This document shows positions 6,335-14,193 of a stretch of DNA of 29,300 bases, piece by piece; the first letter of the stretch is position 1, and every line of letters begins with the position of its first letter. The notes under the pieces are model-generated. The model was given only the letters and a program-made list of their open reading frames with translations, was not told where the DNA came from and searched no databases. A program made the position numbers and the translations under genes. Origin of the DNA: a virus; the IMG/VR virus record IMGVR_UViG_3300007071_000005, positions 1 to 29,300 of that record; one strand, given 5' to 3'.

Positions 6335-8383
6335 TCAACGGACGATGCTCTGGGCGACGACACAGCGGCAGTTGACGACCTCGCTTGCGTCCGTCGCGTC
6401 AGGATCGAGTGGGTACAGCAGGCCATTCGAGAAGCGGTCCTCCAGCCCGACGGTCTCGCCATCGAGCTGGCGGTGCGACTCGCGCACGTGGTCGTCTCGG
6501 GACGAGATCCAGGTCTTGACGATCGTCATCTGAAACTCGTCCCGCGCCTGCCGCCCGGCCTCCTGGACGGCGAAGTTCATGGCCGACCCAGCTTCGGTAC
6601 GGGCGATGCGGTACGAGCGCGGCACGTCGATCTCGCTGTCGTCCGGTGGCTCGGCCCAGCGCTCGTACGTTTCGCGGATCCGGCGAGCGATCTCGCGCGT
6701 GTCCTCGTTGGCAAGTAGCCCTTCGGTGATCGCCGCGCCGATCGCGCGCCGTGTGGCCTCCGTCAGGTAGCTCACCTTGAGCGCGGCGTACCGGGAGGCC
6801 CATGTCTTGATGCGGTCGCTGAGAGCGCGGAACTTGCGGGCAGCAGGGGCCGCTTTGACCGCCTGCGCTTGCAATCGCTCGAACTCCTCGCGTCCCCAGT
6901 GCTCGATGGTGGCGAGGTAGGCAGCCTCGAGGAAGGCACGCCATTCCGTGGCCGCGGCATCGATCGCGGCATAGGCAGCGGCCTCTCCGCCTCTCGCGAA
7001 CGCGCGTGCGACGACCTGCCCTTCAGCGAGGAACTGTTGCGCGATGCGGTCCGCGAGATAGCGTTCCCAGCGGCGCCGTGCCGTGTCGCGCTGCCTCCAG
7101 AACGCCGCCTTGCGCTCCTCCGGCCACTCGCTCGCGAGGTCTGCCTTGAAAGACCGTGGGCCGGTCGCGAGCATCACGGTTGGACCGAGTGAGGGCTGGT
7201 CGCCCCACGGGACGTTGTCGAACCCGAGCCCGAGGCGCTGGTTCACCTGGTTCAGGGTGTAGCCGAGCCGTACGAGCCGTTCAGCGATCTCGACCTTGGT
7301 GCCGAAGTCCTCCTGGAGCGCGGTCACACTCGAGATGTCGTAGACGACGCGGAGCTTCGGCGGGGCTCCGGGCTGCCTAGCCTCGGGGTCCCAGTACGGC
7401 ACGAGGACGGCATTGAACGCCTCGGCCAGGTCGTCGAGGAAGGGCAGGAAAACGTCCTGCCAGACCATGCGGACGGCAGTTTCGAAGTTGCGGTACGTCC
7501 CCTCGCCGGTCAGGACGACGAGCGGGATACCCATCGCAGCGGCAATCTCCTCACGGGTGAGCCGCCGGGAGTTGAGCCAGTCGAGCTCGGCAGCCGTGGT
7601 GCCGACCTCCTGGATCTCGCCGGGCATGGAGGCGAGGAAGATGCCACGCGCGTTGTCCGGCCCCATGTGCTGCTCGCGCAGCATGCGGCGTGCTTCTTCC
7701 CACTGCTCGCGCGTGAGCGGCTGCGAGGGGAAGTAGATGAGGTCCTTGACCGTGCGGTTCTGGAGGGCGGTAAGGTTCCAGTGCACGGCGGCCGTGTCCG
7801 TGTCGACCACCTTCGCTGCTGCCTGGAGCGGTGAAAGCCCCCAGTAGGGGTTCGCCGGATCGACGAACTGCAGGTGGATGACCTCTTCTGGCGGGAACGC
7901 GTGCACCTGCCCAGACGGGTCGCGGTACTCGTAGTGCGAGAGGAAGCGGCTCGGATCAGGGACCGGCTTGACGCGGTCAGGAGAGAGAGGCCAGATCTCG
8001 ACAGGTGTACCGCGCACGAGGACGAGCTTGCCGAGCGCGTTACCACCGAGCCAGAGATGGTAGACCCACCGCTCGCGGAGATCCTGCCCCGTCATGAACG
8101 GGTTCGGCTCGTTCAGCAGCACGGCGAGGGGGTGACTGGGGTCTCGTTGCCAGGTCCCTCCTGCCTGCAGGACCTCGACGTGCCAGGGCACCCGGGAGAC
8201 GTTCGTCGCGATGCGGCGGACCGCAGCGTAGACCCAGACACTCGCCTTGAGCCCATGTTGAATGGCACGCTCAGTGCTCCAGTCGGAGGTGATCGGCCGT
8301 CCAGCTTGCCAGCCCGAGACCAGCGGAGGCCGCTCTCCTCCGGTGTCTCGCTTGATCAGCGTGGTGAGCCAGCGGCGAACCAT
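6335..8383 (-). CDS. Portal protein fused to MuF/SPP1 gp7-type minor head protein
   Basis: A 682-residue protein starting MVRRWLTTLIKRDTGGERPPLVSGW (ATG 8383, two bases after the terminase stop). Residues 1 to about 410 are an HK97-type portal: 'VWVYAAVRRIATNVSRVPW', 'HPLAVLLNEPNPFMTGQDL', 'WVYHLWLGGNALGKLV', 'EEVIHLQFVDPANPYWGLSP' and 'LTREEIAAAMGIPLVVL'. Residues from about 450 to the end are an Mu F/SPP1 gp7-like domain, ending in 'TWISSRDDHVRESHRQLDGE' and 'EVVNCRCVVAQSI', the conserved signature of this family. The portal is the DNA entry channel and the MuF domain is a minor head protein injected or bound near the portal. Fusion of the two is known in some phages but is not the usual layout. 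Confidence 0.92.
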   Translation of the reverse strand: MVRRWLTTLIKRDTGGERPPLVSGWQAGRPITSDWSTERAIQHGLKASVWVYAAVRRIATNVSRVPWHVEVLQAGGTWQRDPSHPLAVLLNEPNPFMTGQDLRERWVYHLWLGGNALGKLVLVRGTPVEIWPLSPDRVKPVPDPSRFLSHYEYRDPSGQVHAFPPEEVIHLQFVDPANPYWGLSPLQAAAKVVDTDTAAVHWNLTALQNRTVKDLIYFPSQPLTREQWEEARRMLREQHMGPDNARGIFLASMPGEIQEVGTTAAELDWLNSRRLTREEIAAAMGIPLVVLTGEGTYRNFETAVRMVWQDVFLPFLDDLAEAFNAVLVPYWDPEARQPGAPPKLRVVYDISSVTALQEDFGTKVEIAERLVRLGYTLNQVNQRLGLGFDNVPWGDQPSLGPTVMLATGPRSFKADLASEWPEERKAAFWRQRDTARRRWERYLADRIAQQFLAEGQVVARAFARGGEAAAYAAIDAAATEWRAFLEAAYLATIEHWGREEFERLQAQAVKAAPAARKFRALSDRIKTWASRYAALKVSYLTEATRRAIGAAITEGLLANEDTREIARRIRETYERWAEPPDDSEIDVPRSYRIARTEAGSAMNFAVQEAGRQARDEFQMTIVKTWISSRDDHVRESHRQLDGETVGLEDRFSNGLLYPLDPDATDASEVVNCRCVVAQSIVR

Positions 8384-8385
8384 CC

Positions 8386-9735
8386 TTATACCCGCCCGAA
8401 CAGGAATACGGGACGCTGAGTCGGTGCCCAGAACGCCAGGGCGAGCGCGTCGGCCCGGTCCGGAGACGGGAGGCCGCGCGCGCGGAGCTGCTCTTTCGAC
8501 TCGATCCGGATCCGGCCGCGACTGTCGACCGTGTAGCGACGGGTCGCGAGCTGGCCGATGAGGTCGTCGTCGCGGGGGATCGAGATCGATCCCTGCTCGA
8601 AGAGCGTGCGGAGCGTGCCCCACAAGAGGGACGGGAAGTCGGCGTAGTGGTCGTCTCCGCCGCCCGCGAACGTCACCGGCACGACCTCGATCGGGAGCTC
8701 CCGTTCGAGCTCGCGGAGGCCGTCCGTCACGCCGCCACCGACGCCCGTGTCGTCCACCTTGACGCGCACACGCTCCGTGCCGGTCTCGTCGCGCAGGCGG
8801 CGGACGGCCTGGACGACGAGCCCGACGACCTCAGTGACCGCCCGCTGGCGGTAGGCGAGGAGCCAGAGGGCACGGAGCCCCTGCCTGGCACAGATGACGG
8901 TCTCCGAGCTGCCGTAGCGGGCGACGTCGACGCCGATCTCGACCGGTCCGCCAGGCGGGACGTCCCGCTCGACGGCTGCCTCGACGAGCTCGAGCGGGAT
9001 GAGCGTGTCGTCGCTTCCGAGTGGGAACTCGCCGAGCACGCGGACGCGGTACACGTCGGAGTCGCATCCCCACTTCGCGGCCATCTCCGCGACCCAATCA
9101 CGAGAGACGCGCGGCGAGTCCTCGGCGCTCACGTGGAACGTCTTCCAGAAAGCGCGGTGCCGGTGGAAGGCTTGATAAAAGCCGCCGGAGCGCCGCGTCG
9201 GGTTCCCGACCGCGAGGACGACCGCCCCGCTCGTCGTCCGGGCGCCGTCGATGACTTCCCAGGTGTAGTCGGGGATCCCCGATGCCTCGTCGACGACATA
9301 GAGGAGGTGGTCCGCATGGTACCCTGCGAGCCGCTCCGGCTGGTTCGACGAGCGGGCGACGGCGAACCAGGACTTCTCTGCGCCGCGCAGCGCGATACGG
9401 GTTGCGGTGACCTCGAAGAGCGAGCGGATCGGGCTGCGCTCGATCCACTTCGCGATTTCCGGCCAGAGGATGTCGAGGAGCTGGTGCTGCGTCGGCGCGG
9501 TCGCTGGCACGCGGGCATGCGGGAAGCAGGCGAGCTTCCAGATCACCGCCCAGGCAGCGAGCGCGGTTTTGCCGACGCCGTGGCCCGAGCGGACGGCGAC
9601 GCTCTTGCCGCGTGCGAGCGCGTCGAGGGCAGCAGCCTGCCATGGGTCAGGCGTCGCGCCGATGAGGTCCTCGACGAACTCGACAGGCCGGTCAGCGTAG
9701 TGGTCGATGGCGAGTTCAAGCTTCGTTGCGACCAT
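8386..9735 (-). CDS. terL: Terminase large subunit
   Basis: A 449-residue ATPase-nuclease that packages phage DNA. The N-terminal ATPase has a Walker A 'SGHGVGKT' at about residues 50-57 and a Walker B 'LLYVVDEAS' with D149/E150, preceded by the adenine-binding 'DPWQ' near residue 30. The C-terminal RNase H-like nuclease has its acidic residues in 'GVDVARYG' (D270), 'VKVDDTGVGGGV' (D328 region) and 'PDRADALALAF' (D429). Length and motif order are complete. The start overlaps the preceding DpdA-like gene by 20 bases; no strong Shine-Dalgarno is seen. The portal gene follows two bases after the stop. Confidence 0.95.
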   Translation of the reverse strand: MVATKLELAIDHYADRPVEFVEDLIGATPDPWQAAALDALARGKSVAVRSGHGVGKTALAAWAVIWKLACFPHARVPATAPTQHQLLDILWPEIAKWIERSPIRSLFEVTATRIALRGAEKSWFAVARSSNQPERLAGYHADHLLYVVDEASGIPDYTWEVIDGARTTSGAVVLAVGNPTRRSGGFYQAFHRHRAFWKTFHVSAEDSPRVSRDWVAEMAAKWGCDSDVYRVRVLGEFPLGSDDTLIPLELVEAAVERDVPPGGPVEIGVDVARYGSSETVICARQGLRALWLLAYRQRAVTEVVGLVVQAVRRLRDETGTERVRVKVDDTGVGGGVTDGLRELERELPIEVVPVTFAGGGDDHYADFPSLLWGTLRTLFEQGSISIPRDDDLIGQLATRRYTVDSRGRIRIESKEQLRARGLPSPDRADALALAFWAPTQRPVFLFGRV

Positions 9736-11251
9736 CGAGCACGAGACTCCCGAGTTCGTCGTCGCTCGATTTCCGACGGAACAAGTGAGCGAAGCGCGCG
9801 AGGTTCACCGCTGCGGCGATGAAGACCGTCGAGACGAGGTCGTCGCCGAGCACGTCGGTAACCGAGACGCTGTGCCCGCCAGGCGACCAGAGCTGGCCGT
9901 ACTGCGAGATCTTGAGCAGGTAGTTGTGGTCGATCGAGACGACGTACGGGCGTGCCGCGCGCCAGTACCGGTACTGGTCCTCTGGCGACCCACCGAGGAG
10001 GTGGATCCGCCGCCCGAAGAAGCGCTCGATCGGGAGCGGCGTGCCGCCGTGACTCGTTGGGATCGAGTAGCCGAGGACGTATCGCTCCGGGATCTCGTCG
10101 AGGCAGTCGTACTTCGGGATGACGATGACGTGCTCGGCGTACTCCTCGAGCTCCTCCGCCCAGCGCAGGATGGTGTCGAGCGGGTAGTACGGGATCCCGG
10201 CGTCTCGACACTGCTCGCGCGACATGACGTCGCGCACCGTCGCGTACTTCGGCCGGTACCGCGCGACGGCCTCGAGGTGGCGGGCGTGGTCGTAGTTGCG
10301 GTAGTCGCAGTCGACGAAGGCGACCTCGTGGCCACGCAAGCGACCGGCCTGATAGCACACGGGTTCCGACGACTGGACCCCATAGCGAAAGCCGTACTTG
10401 ACGGCGATGCAGCAGACGACGAACCCCGCCCCGTACGTCACGATGACGTCGAGCGTGTCGGGAGGGGCCTCGGTCGTGTCTTCGTCTCCTATTTCCTCGA
10501 GGTCGACCGGACCGCCGGCGAGCAACTTCTGCTCGAGGCGAGCGAGCAGTACGTCGAGCTCCGCGCGGTCGAACCCGGTCAGATCGAGCGCTCCGGCGTC
10601 GTCGAGCTCTTCGAGGAGCGCTGCGAGCATCGCCTCGTCCCACTCGCCCTGGATCTTGTTGAGCGCGACGTTGAGCGCCTTTTCCTTTTCGAGCGGGAGA
10701 TCGACGACCGAGACGTCGACCTCTTTCACGCCCCGCTCGAGGAGCACGCGCAGGCGCTGGTGCCCGCCGACGAGGTGACCGGTGCGGCGGTTCCAGAGGT
10801 ACGTGACCTGTTCGTCGCGCCGGTAGATCGGCTGGAACTGCGGCGCGCTCTGGCACGAGAGCGGCATGGTCGGGTAGAGCGCGCAGCCGAGCACGCGCAG
10901 GTCGCCACCGCGCCCGGGCACGAGGAAGAGGCACCGCCCGTCCCGCCAGTTGTCGGCGACGGTCGCAAGCGTCACGCGCCGCCCGTTCACGGTGACCGTC
11001 CGCTCGCGGAAGTGCCGCTGGAACTCCGGCGGGAGCGCGGCGCGTTCCGACGGCAAGAGGTCGAGCGAGAACGGGAGGCAGCAGGCAGCGCAGCCGGCGG
11101 CGCAGGCGAACCGCCGCCAGAACTGTGGCCCGATGCGGATCTCGCGCGGTGGCCCCGGGAGCGGCTTCCCGTTATAGGTGACCGGTACGGTCGCGAGCGC
11201 AGCGAGCTGGCGGACGACCTTCTCGGCCGAGTCCGGGCACGAGACGGTCAC
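9716..11251 (-). CDS. YkgJ-like / ParB-like / DpdA-family (DUF6610) fusion, putative DNA 7-deazaguanine transglycosylase
   Basis: About 511 residues from GTG 11251, which overlaps the small terminase stop as GTGA; an in-frame GTG at 11305 is possible. Three parts are visible. Residues about 50-133 have a YkgJ-type cysteine pattern: CAAGCAACC, then GRCLFL, then GCALYPTMPLSC. Residues about 145-225 are the core of a ParB-like domain (NRRTGHLVGGHQRLRVLLE, then EKEKALNVALNKIQGEWDE), but the usual first strand and helix are missing. Residues about 268-460 match the DpdA-related DUF6610 pattern: FVDCDYRNYDHARHLEAV, VIPKYD, VLGYSIPTSHGGTPLP, RIHLLGGSPEDQ and SIDHNYLLK. DpdA proteins exchange guanine in DNA for a 7-deazaguanine base. 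The transporter gene upstream fits this role. Activity and the precise base are inference. Confidence 0.7.
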   Translation of the reverse strand: MTVSCPDSAEKVVRQLAALATVPVTYNGKPLPGPPREIRIGPQFWRRFACAAGCAACCLPFSLDLLPSERAALPPEFQRHFRERTVTVNGRRVTLATVADNWRDGRCLFLVPGRGGDLRVLGCALYPTMPLSCQSAPQFQPIYRRDEQVTYLWNRRTGHLVGGHQRLRVLLERGVKEVDVSVVDLPLEKEKALNVALNKIQGEWDEAMLAALLEELDDAGALDLTGFDRAELDVLLARLEQKLLAGGPVDLEEIGDEDTTEAPPDTLDVIVTYGAGFVVCCIAVKYGFRYGVQSSEPVCYQAGRLRGHEVAFVDCDYRNYDHARHLEAVARYRPKYATVRDVMSREQCRDAGIPYYPLDTILRWAEELEEYAEHVIVIPKYDCLDEIPERYVLGYSIPTSHGGTPLPIERFFGRRIHLLGGSPEDQYRYWRAARPYVVSIDHNYLLKISQYGQLWSPGGHSVSVTDVLGDDLVSTVFIAAAVNLARFAHLFRRKSSDDELGSLVLDGRNEA

Positions 11252-11763
11252 TCGCCGGGCTTCGCGACCCGTCGTTCCCAGGCGCGGATGACCGCGTCGA
11301 TCCACGGGTGCCGTTCCTCGGTGATCGTCTCGGGCTCGCCGCGGGAGATCCGCTCGAGCTTCGCGGCCTCGATGAAGTAGCGCAGCACGTCGCCTGGCGA
11401 GAGCTCGGATGGGTCGAGCTCGCGCAGCCGCTGGAGCGCCTTGGTCTGCAGCGCGACCGCCTCCTGGGCGTGCCGGCGCAGCATCTCCTCGACCGCCTCA
11501 CGCTGGGCTTCGCGCCGGAGGCGATCCTGCTCGTCGTCCCAGGCGAGCGCCCGGTCGACCCAGCGGTAGCGCCGCGACCACTTCTCGATCGTCGCCGGAA
11601 CCTTGAGGCGTCCCTTCTTGTCCTTGCTCCTGCCGTAGCCGAGCACCTCGGCGACCCGGCGGAGCGAGCGCTCTTTCGGCGACAGGTCGCGGTAGATCGT
11701 GAAGGCGTGATACGCCTTCGCCGGCTCGCCGGGGAGGCGTTCCCAGGGCTTCGTCTCGGTCAT
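11248..11763 (-). CDS. Terminase small subunit-like protein
   Basis: A 171-residue protein starting MTETKPWERLPGEPAKAYHAFTIYRDLSPKERSLRRVAEVLGY. The pattern 'W..LpGE..kAY.AF..Y.dl.p.eRSl..va..lG' followed by 'IEKWSRRYRWVDRALAWDDE' is a DNA-binding HTH region common in phage proteins encoded just before the large terminase. A long charged helix (DRLRREAQREAVEEMLRRHAQEA) and 'ELSPGDVLRYFIEAAKLERISRGEPE' follow. It would recognise the packaging site. The ATG at 11763 overlaps the transporter stop (ATGA). Unusually, the DpdA-like gene is inserted between it and the large subunit gene. The role is by analogy. Confidence 0.7.
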   Translation of the reverse strand: MTETKPWERLPGEPAKAYHAFTIYRDLSPKERSLRRVAEVLGYGRSKDKKGRLKVPATIEKWSRRYRWVDRALAWDDEQDRLRREAQREAVEEMLRRHAQEAVALQTKALQRLRELDPSELSPGDVLRYFIEAAKLERISRGEPETITEERHPWIDAVIRAWERRVAKPGE

Positions 11764-12284
11764 GCCACCGCCTCGCGCCAGATCGTCCGCGTGAGCACGA
11801 ACGCCCAGACTGCCCCGCCGAGTACCTTCGCAGCGAACTCGCTCGCGGTCACGAGCGGCACGATGCTCCCGAGCGCGACGGTCGGCCAGACGAGGCTGTC
11901 GGTGAGCGCGCCGGCCAGGTTCGAGCGCAGGACGCGCTCGAGGCGTGGTCGCTGGCGGGCGAGCGCGTAGACGGCAGCGTCGGCGAGGCCGGACGCGACG
12001 AACGCGAGGCACGAGGCGAGCGCGATCCGGCCGGCCGCCCCGTTGAGCGTGTACGAGAGGAGGCCTCCGGCCCCGATGAGCGCTGCCATGCGCGGCCAGA
12101 GGCTGCGGCCCTCCCACCGCTCGTGCAGGGCATCGCGCACGACCAGGTCGACGGCGATCAGCGAGAAGCAGACGAGGACGTCGACGGCGAGGAAGGTCGA
12201 GAGCGGTGCGCCAGCGACCGCCGTCATGGCCAGGTTCGCCGCCACGACCGCAGCGAGGTAGGCGAGGCAGTAGACCGCTGTCAA
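11760..12284 (-). CDS. VUT/YhhQ-family 7-deazaguanine (queuosine precursor) transporter
   Basis: A 174-residue membrane protein with about five hydrophobic helices. The only credible start is TTG 12284: the frame has a stop further upstream with no ATG or GTG between, and the first helix (VYCLAYLAAVVAANLAM) would be lost with the later ATG at 12227. Family landmarks are 'FLAVDVLVCFSLIAVDLVVRDALHERW', 'SYTLNGAAGRIALAS', 'FVASGLADAAVYALAR' and 'RSNLAGALTDSLVWPTVALGS'. These fit the VUT family (YhhQ), importers of preQ0/preQ1-type bases. Some phages carry YhhQ together with DpdA to modify their DNA. It is the first gene after the intergenic gap, with the small terminase and DpdA-like genes directly downstream, so it seems to be part of the late operon. 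Confidence 0.82.
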   Translation of the reverse strand: MTAVYCLAYLAAVVAANLAMTAVAGAPLSTFLAVDVLVCFSLIAVDLVVRDALHERWEGRSLWPRMAALIGAGGLLSYTLNGAAGRIALASCLAFVASGLADAAVYALARQRPRLERVLRSNLAGALTDSLVWPTVALGSIVPLVTASEFAAKVLGGAVWAFVLTRTIWREAVA

Positions 12285-12340
12285 CGGGAGTTACTCCCTT
12301 CCTGGGCAGACGATCCGATTCTACACCCAGGATAGCACGT
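12285..12340 (-). promoter_or_regulatory. Leader of the transporter/late operon: candidate promoter and hairpins
   Basis: This is the only clear gap inside the leftward block. On the minus strand it holds a TAGAAT -10-like box at 12323-12318 with no good -35, as expected for an activator-dependent promoter. The box lies in the loop of a hairpin with arms CCTGGG/CCCAGG (12301-12306 and 12326-12331). A second perfect palindrome, GGGAGTTACTCCC (12286-12298), covers the ribosome binding site just before the TTG start. This may be a late promoter, an operator or an RNA switch; the sequence alone does not decide. Confidence 0.35.
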
Positions 12341-12784
12341 TTAGTTCACTCTCGTCCAGTCTCTGTCGGGTAGCGTCTCGGACAGGAGTGGAAGGAGGAA
12401 GCGGTAGGCCTCGATGCACCGGCGATAGACGGTCGAGTAACCGAGGTCGAGGTCGAGCGCGGCGAGGGCGCGGCGGGAGGTGAGCGAGAGCTGGAGGCGG
12501 GCACGTATCTCGCGAAACCAGGCCTGGTCACTCGTGTAGTCGGCGTGCGAGGGGTCGGGGTACGGGATGCAGTGCACGAGCTTGATTACGAGCCAGAGCT
12601 GCTCGCGATAGGAGCGGAGGACGACGAGCGCACGGTCGAGGTCGGTGCGCTCGATGACGGCCCGCTCGAAGCGCGCGGACGCTCGCCGGCGTGGCTCGTC
12701 GCGGGCGATGACGAGGCCTGGGTGCGACGTGCGGTCGAGCTCGTGGTAGCGCTCGAGCAGGGCCTCGACGTCGTCGATCTGCAC
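12341..12784 (-). CDS. Putative late-transcription regulator (RinA/sigma region 4-like HTH)
   Basis: About 147 residues from GTG 12784, which has AAGGAGG five bases upstream. The first part is charged and helical ([43 protein letters not shown]). The C-terminal part, '[20 protein letters not shown]' followed by [11 protein letters not shown], looks like a helix-turn-helix of the RinA/ArpU or sigma region 4 type. Its place as the last early gene, just before the late operon leader, is where late activators of Gram-positive phages usually sit. Function is inferred from the HTH-like pattern and position only. Confidence 0.5.
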
Positions 12785-12794
12785 CGTCCCCTCC

Positions 12795-13196
12795 TTACCC
12801 GACGAGGATCCGCAAGGCCGTGCACGCGCGCGTGCCACGCTCGCGGCAGAGGCCATACCAGTAGTACGCCTCGTTCTCGTTCTCCGTGAGGAGATGCAGC
12901 CCGCGGGCGACGCGTTCGAGGCGCTCGACACTCTCGATGGGAGAGAGCGCGAGCGCGTAGAGCGCGAGGCGCACGCCGAGCGGCTCGGGGACCAGAGACG
13001 GTTGCGAGTTTTCCGGGAGCGTGTAGCCGGCGCGTTCGCAGTCCATTGCGAGGTACGGGCGTGCCACGTCGAGCGCGAGGCCTTTCAGCGTGCCGATGCG
13101 CTCGACGACGCGCGACTTCCCGTCGCGCCGTGCCTCGAGGACGTCGATCCGCGTGACGGTGCCGTGGTCGCGCTCGACACGCACGAGGAACGTCAT
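12795..13196 (-). CDS. Conserved-looking protein of unknown function in recombination cluster
   Basis: A 133-residue protein starting [39 protein letters not shown]. The N-terminus reads as beta strands ([14 protein letters not shown]) and the C-terminus as helices, ending '[16 protein letters not shown]' and '[10 protein letters not shown]'. The general plan reminds me of DUF7680-type proteins, but I cannot verify this. It overlaps the nuclease gene upstream as ATGA and is followed ten bases later by the putative late regulator, so it is translated with the replication and recombination genes. No catalytic motif is apparent. Confidence 0.7.
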   Translation of the reverse strand: MTFLVRVERDHGTVTRIDVLEARRDGKSRVVERIGTLKGLALDVARPYLAMDCERAGYTLPENSQPSLVPEPLGVRLALYALALSPIESVERLERVARGLHLLTENENEAYYWYGLCRERGTRACTALRILVG

Positions 13197-13498
13197 GCGT
13201 CACCTCCTCCGAGCGGGCCGAACCACTCCTCGAAGTCCGCGAGCCGCAACACGACCAGTGCGTCGCGGTAGCGCTGGCCGTGCTCGTGCAGGACGGCGAC
13301 GGGGAGCTGGCCGGGCTGGGCGGCGGCCCGGGCCTGGGCGAGTGCGGAGAGAAGCCAGCGGGGGAGAGACCGGCGGTGCTTGACCTCGATCGCGAGCCAC
13401 GGGTGCACCACGTCCGGCTGGCCGGCCCGCCCGCTCACCGGCACGCGCTGGCCGCCGAGACGGCGCGCGACCGCTCGCTCGACGTCCTTCCAGCTCAT
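13193..13498 (-). CDS. Holliday-junction-resolvase-like PD-(D/E)XK nuclease
   Basis: A 101-residue protein starting MSWKDVERAVARRLGGQRVPVSGRAGQPDVVHPWLAIEVKHR. The layout is that of a small archaeal/phage Hjc-like nuclease: an N-terminal helix with Glu, then 'GQPDVVHPWLAIEVKHR' giving the PD...ExK active site (D near residue 29, E-V-K near 38-40), then a helix 'WLLSALAQARAAA' and the 'PVAVLHEHGQRYRDALVVLRLADFEEW' strand. It may resolve branched DNA during replication or packaging. The ATG at 13498 overlaps the exonuclease stop (ATGA) and has GGAGG six bases upstream. A much longer in-frame extension upstream is a shadow of the exonuclease gene. Confidence 0.75.
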   Translation of the reverse strand: MSWKDVERAVARRLGGQRVPVSGRAGQPDVVHPWLAIEVKHRRSLPRWLLSALAQARAAAQPGQLPVAVLHEHGQRYRDALVVLRLADFEEWFGPLGGGDA

Positions 13499-14193
13499 CG
13501 CCCACCTCCGAAGCGTTCGAGGAGCGACTCGGTCTTGAGCGCGCGGAACAGCCCGAGCGCGGCGAGGAACCCGTCGCCCGCGGCATCGAGGTCGACGGCG
13601 TAGACCTCGGGCTCGTCGTTCGCGAGCGAGACGACGTAGCCGGACGAGATCGTCTCGCCGGTCATCTCGTCGAGCGCGACGGCGTAGGCGCCGGCTTGCA
13701 GGGCGTGCTCGGGCCAGACGCTGCCGCTCTTCCAGTCGACGAGCGCGAGCGTGCCGCCGGCGTCCTCCGCCACGAGGTCGCACGTCCCAGCGAACCCGTA
13801 ACGGCGCGAGACGAGCGTGACCTCGTAGGCGAGCGGGGTGAGCGCGAGCCGTTCGAGCACGCGAGCAGCGGCCGGGTGCGCGCGGAGCGACGAGGCGAGC
13901 TCGCGGTGGAGCGCGCTCCCGCGGGCGGCGGCCTCGTCGCGCTGGCGTTCCGGCTCGGAACGGGCGGAGAGGAGCGCGGCCTCGAGCTCGTCGCGGGTGA
14001 ACGCGTCGCGGCCGGAAAGGGCGCTCGCGACCGCGTCGAGCGCGACGGCCTTCGCCCAGCGGACGAGTTCCGGTTTCCCGACGACCTGGAGCACGCTCGT
14101 GACCGAGACGTAATAGACGCCTTCGACCTCGTAGAAGCGCGTGCCGCCGATGCTGACGCGCCGTGCTTTGACACGTGGGATCCGCTCTATCAC
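13495..14193 (-). CDS. RecB/Cas4-like PD-(D/E)XK exonuclease
   Basis: A 232-residue nuclease starting at GTG 14193 (GTGA overlap with the preceding stop, GGAGG just upstream). Motifs typical of phage RecB-like exonucleases are visible: 'EAAARGSALHRELA' (the conserved GxxxH), 'GFAGTCDLVAE' (catalytic D), 'TLALVDWKSGSVWPEHALQ' (the DxK core) and 'QAGAYAVALDEMTG' (QxxxY). It would resect DNA ends for recombination together with the annealing protein encoded upstream at 16298-16927. The N-terminal 'YYVSVTSVLQVVGKPELVRWAK' matches the usual start of this family. Confidence 0.88.
   Translation of the reverse strand: MIERIPRVKARRVSIGGTRFYEVEGVYYVSVTSVLQVVGKPELVRWAKAVALDAVASALSGRDAFTRDELEAALLSARSEPERQRDEAAARGSALHRELASSLRAHPAAARVLERLALTPLAYEVTLVSRRYGFAGTCDLVAEDAGGTLALVDWKSGSVWPEHALQAGAYAVALDEMTGETISSGYVVSLANDEPEVYAVDLDAAGDGFLAALGLFRALKTESLLERFGGGR

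Noticed and set aside
8647-9822. Plus-strand open frame of about 390 residues opposite terminase
   Set aside because: Antisense shadow of the large terminase gene, whose motifs are complete on the minus strand.
9707-11380. Long plus-strand open frame opposite the DpdA-like gene
   Set aside because: It is rich in Arg, Glu, Val and Asp in the way of antisense frames in GC-rich DNA, has no recognisable motif or ribosome binding site, and lies against well-supported minus-strand genes.
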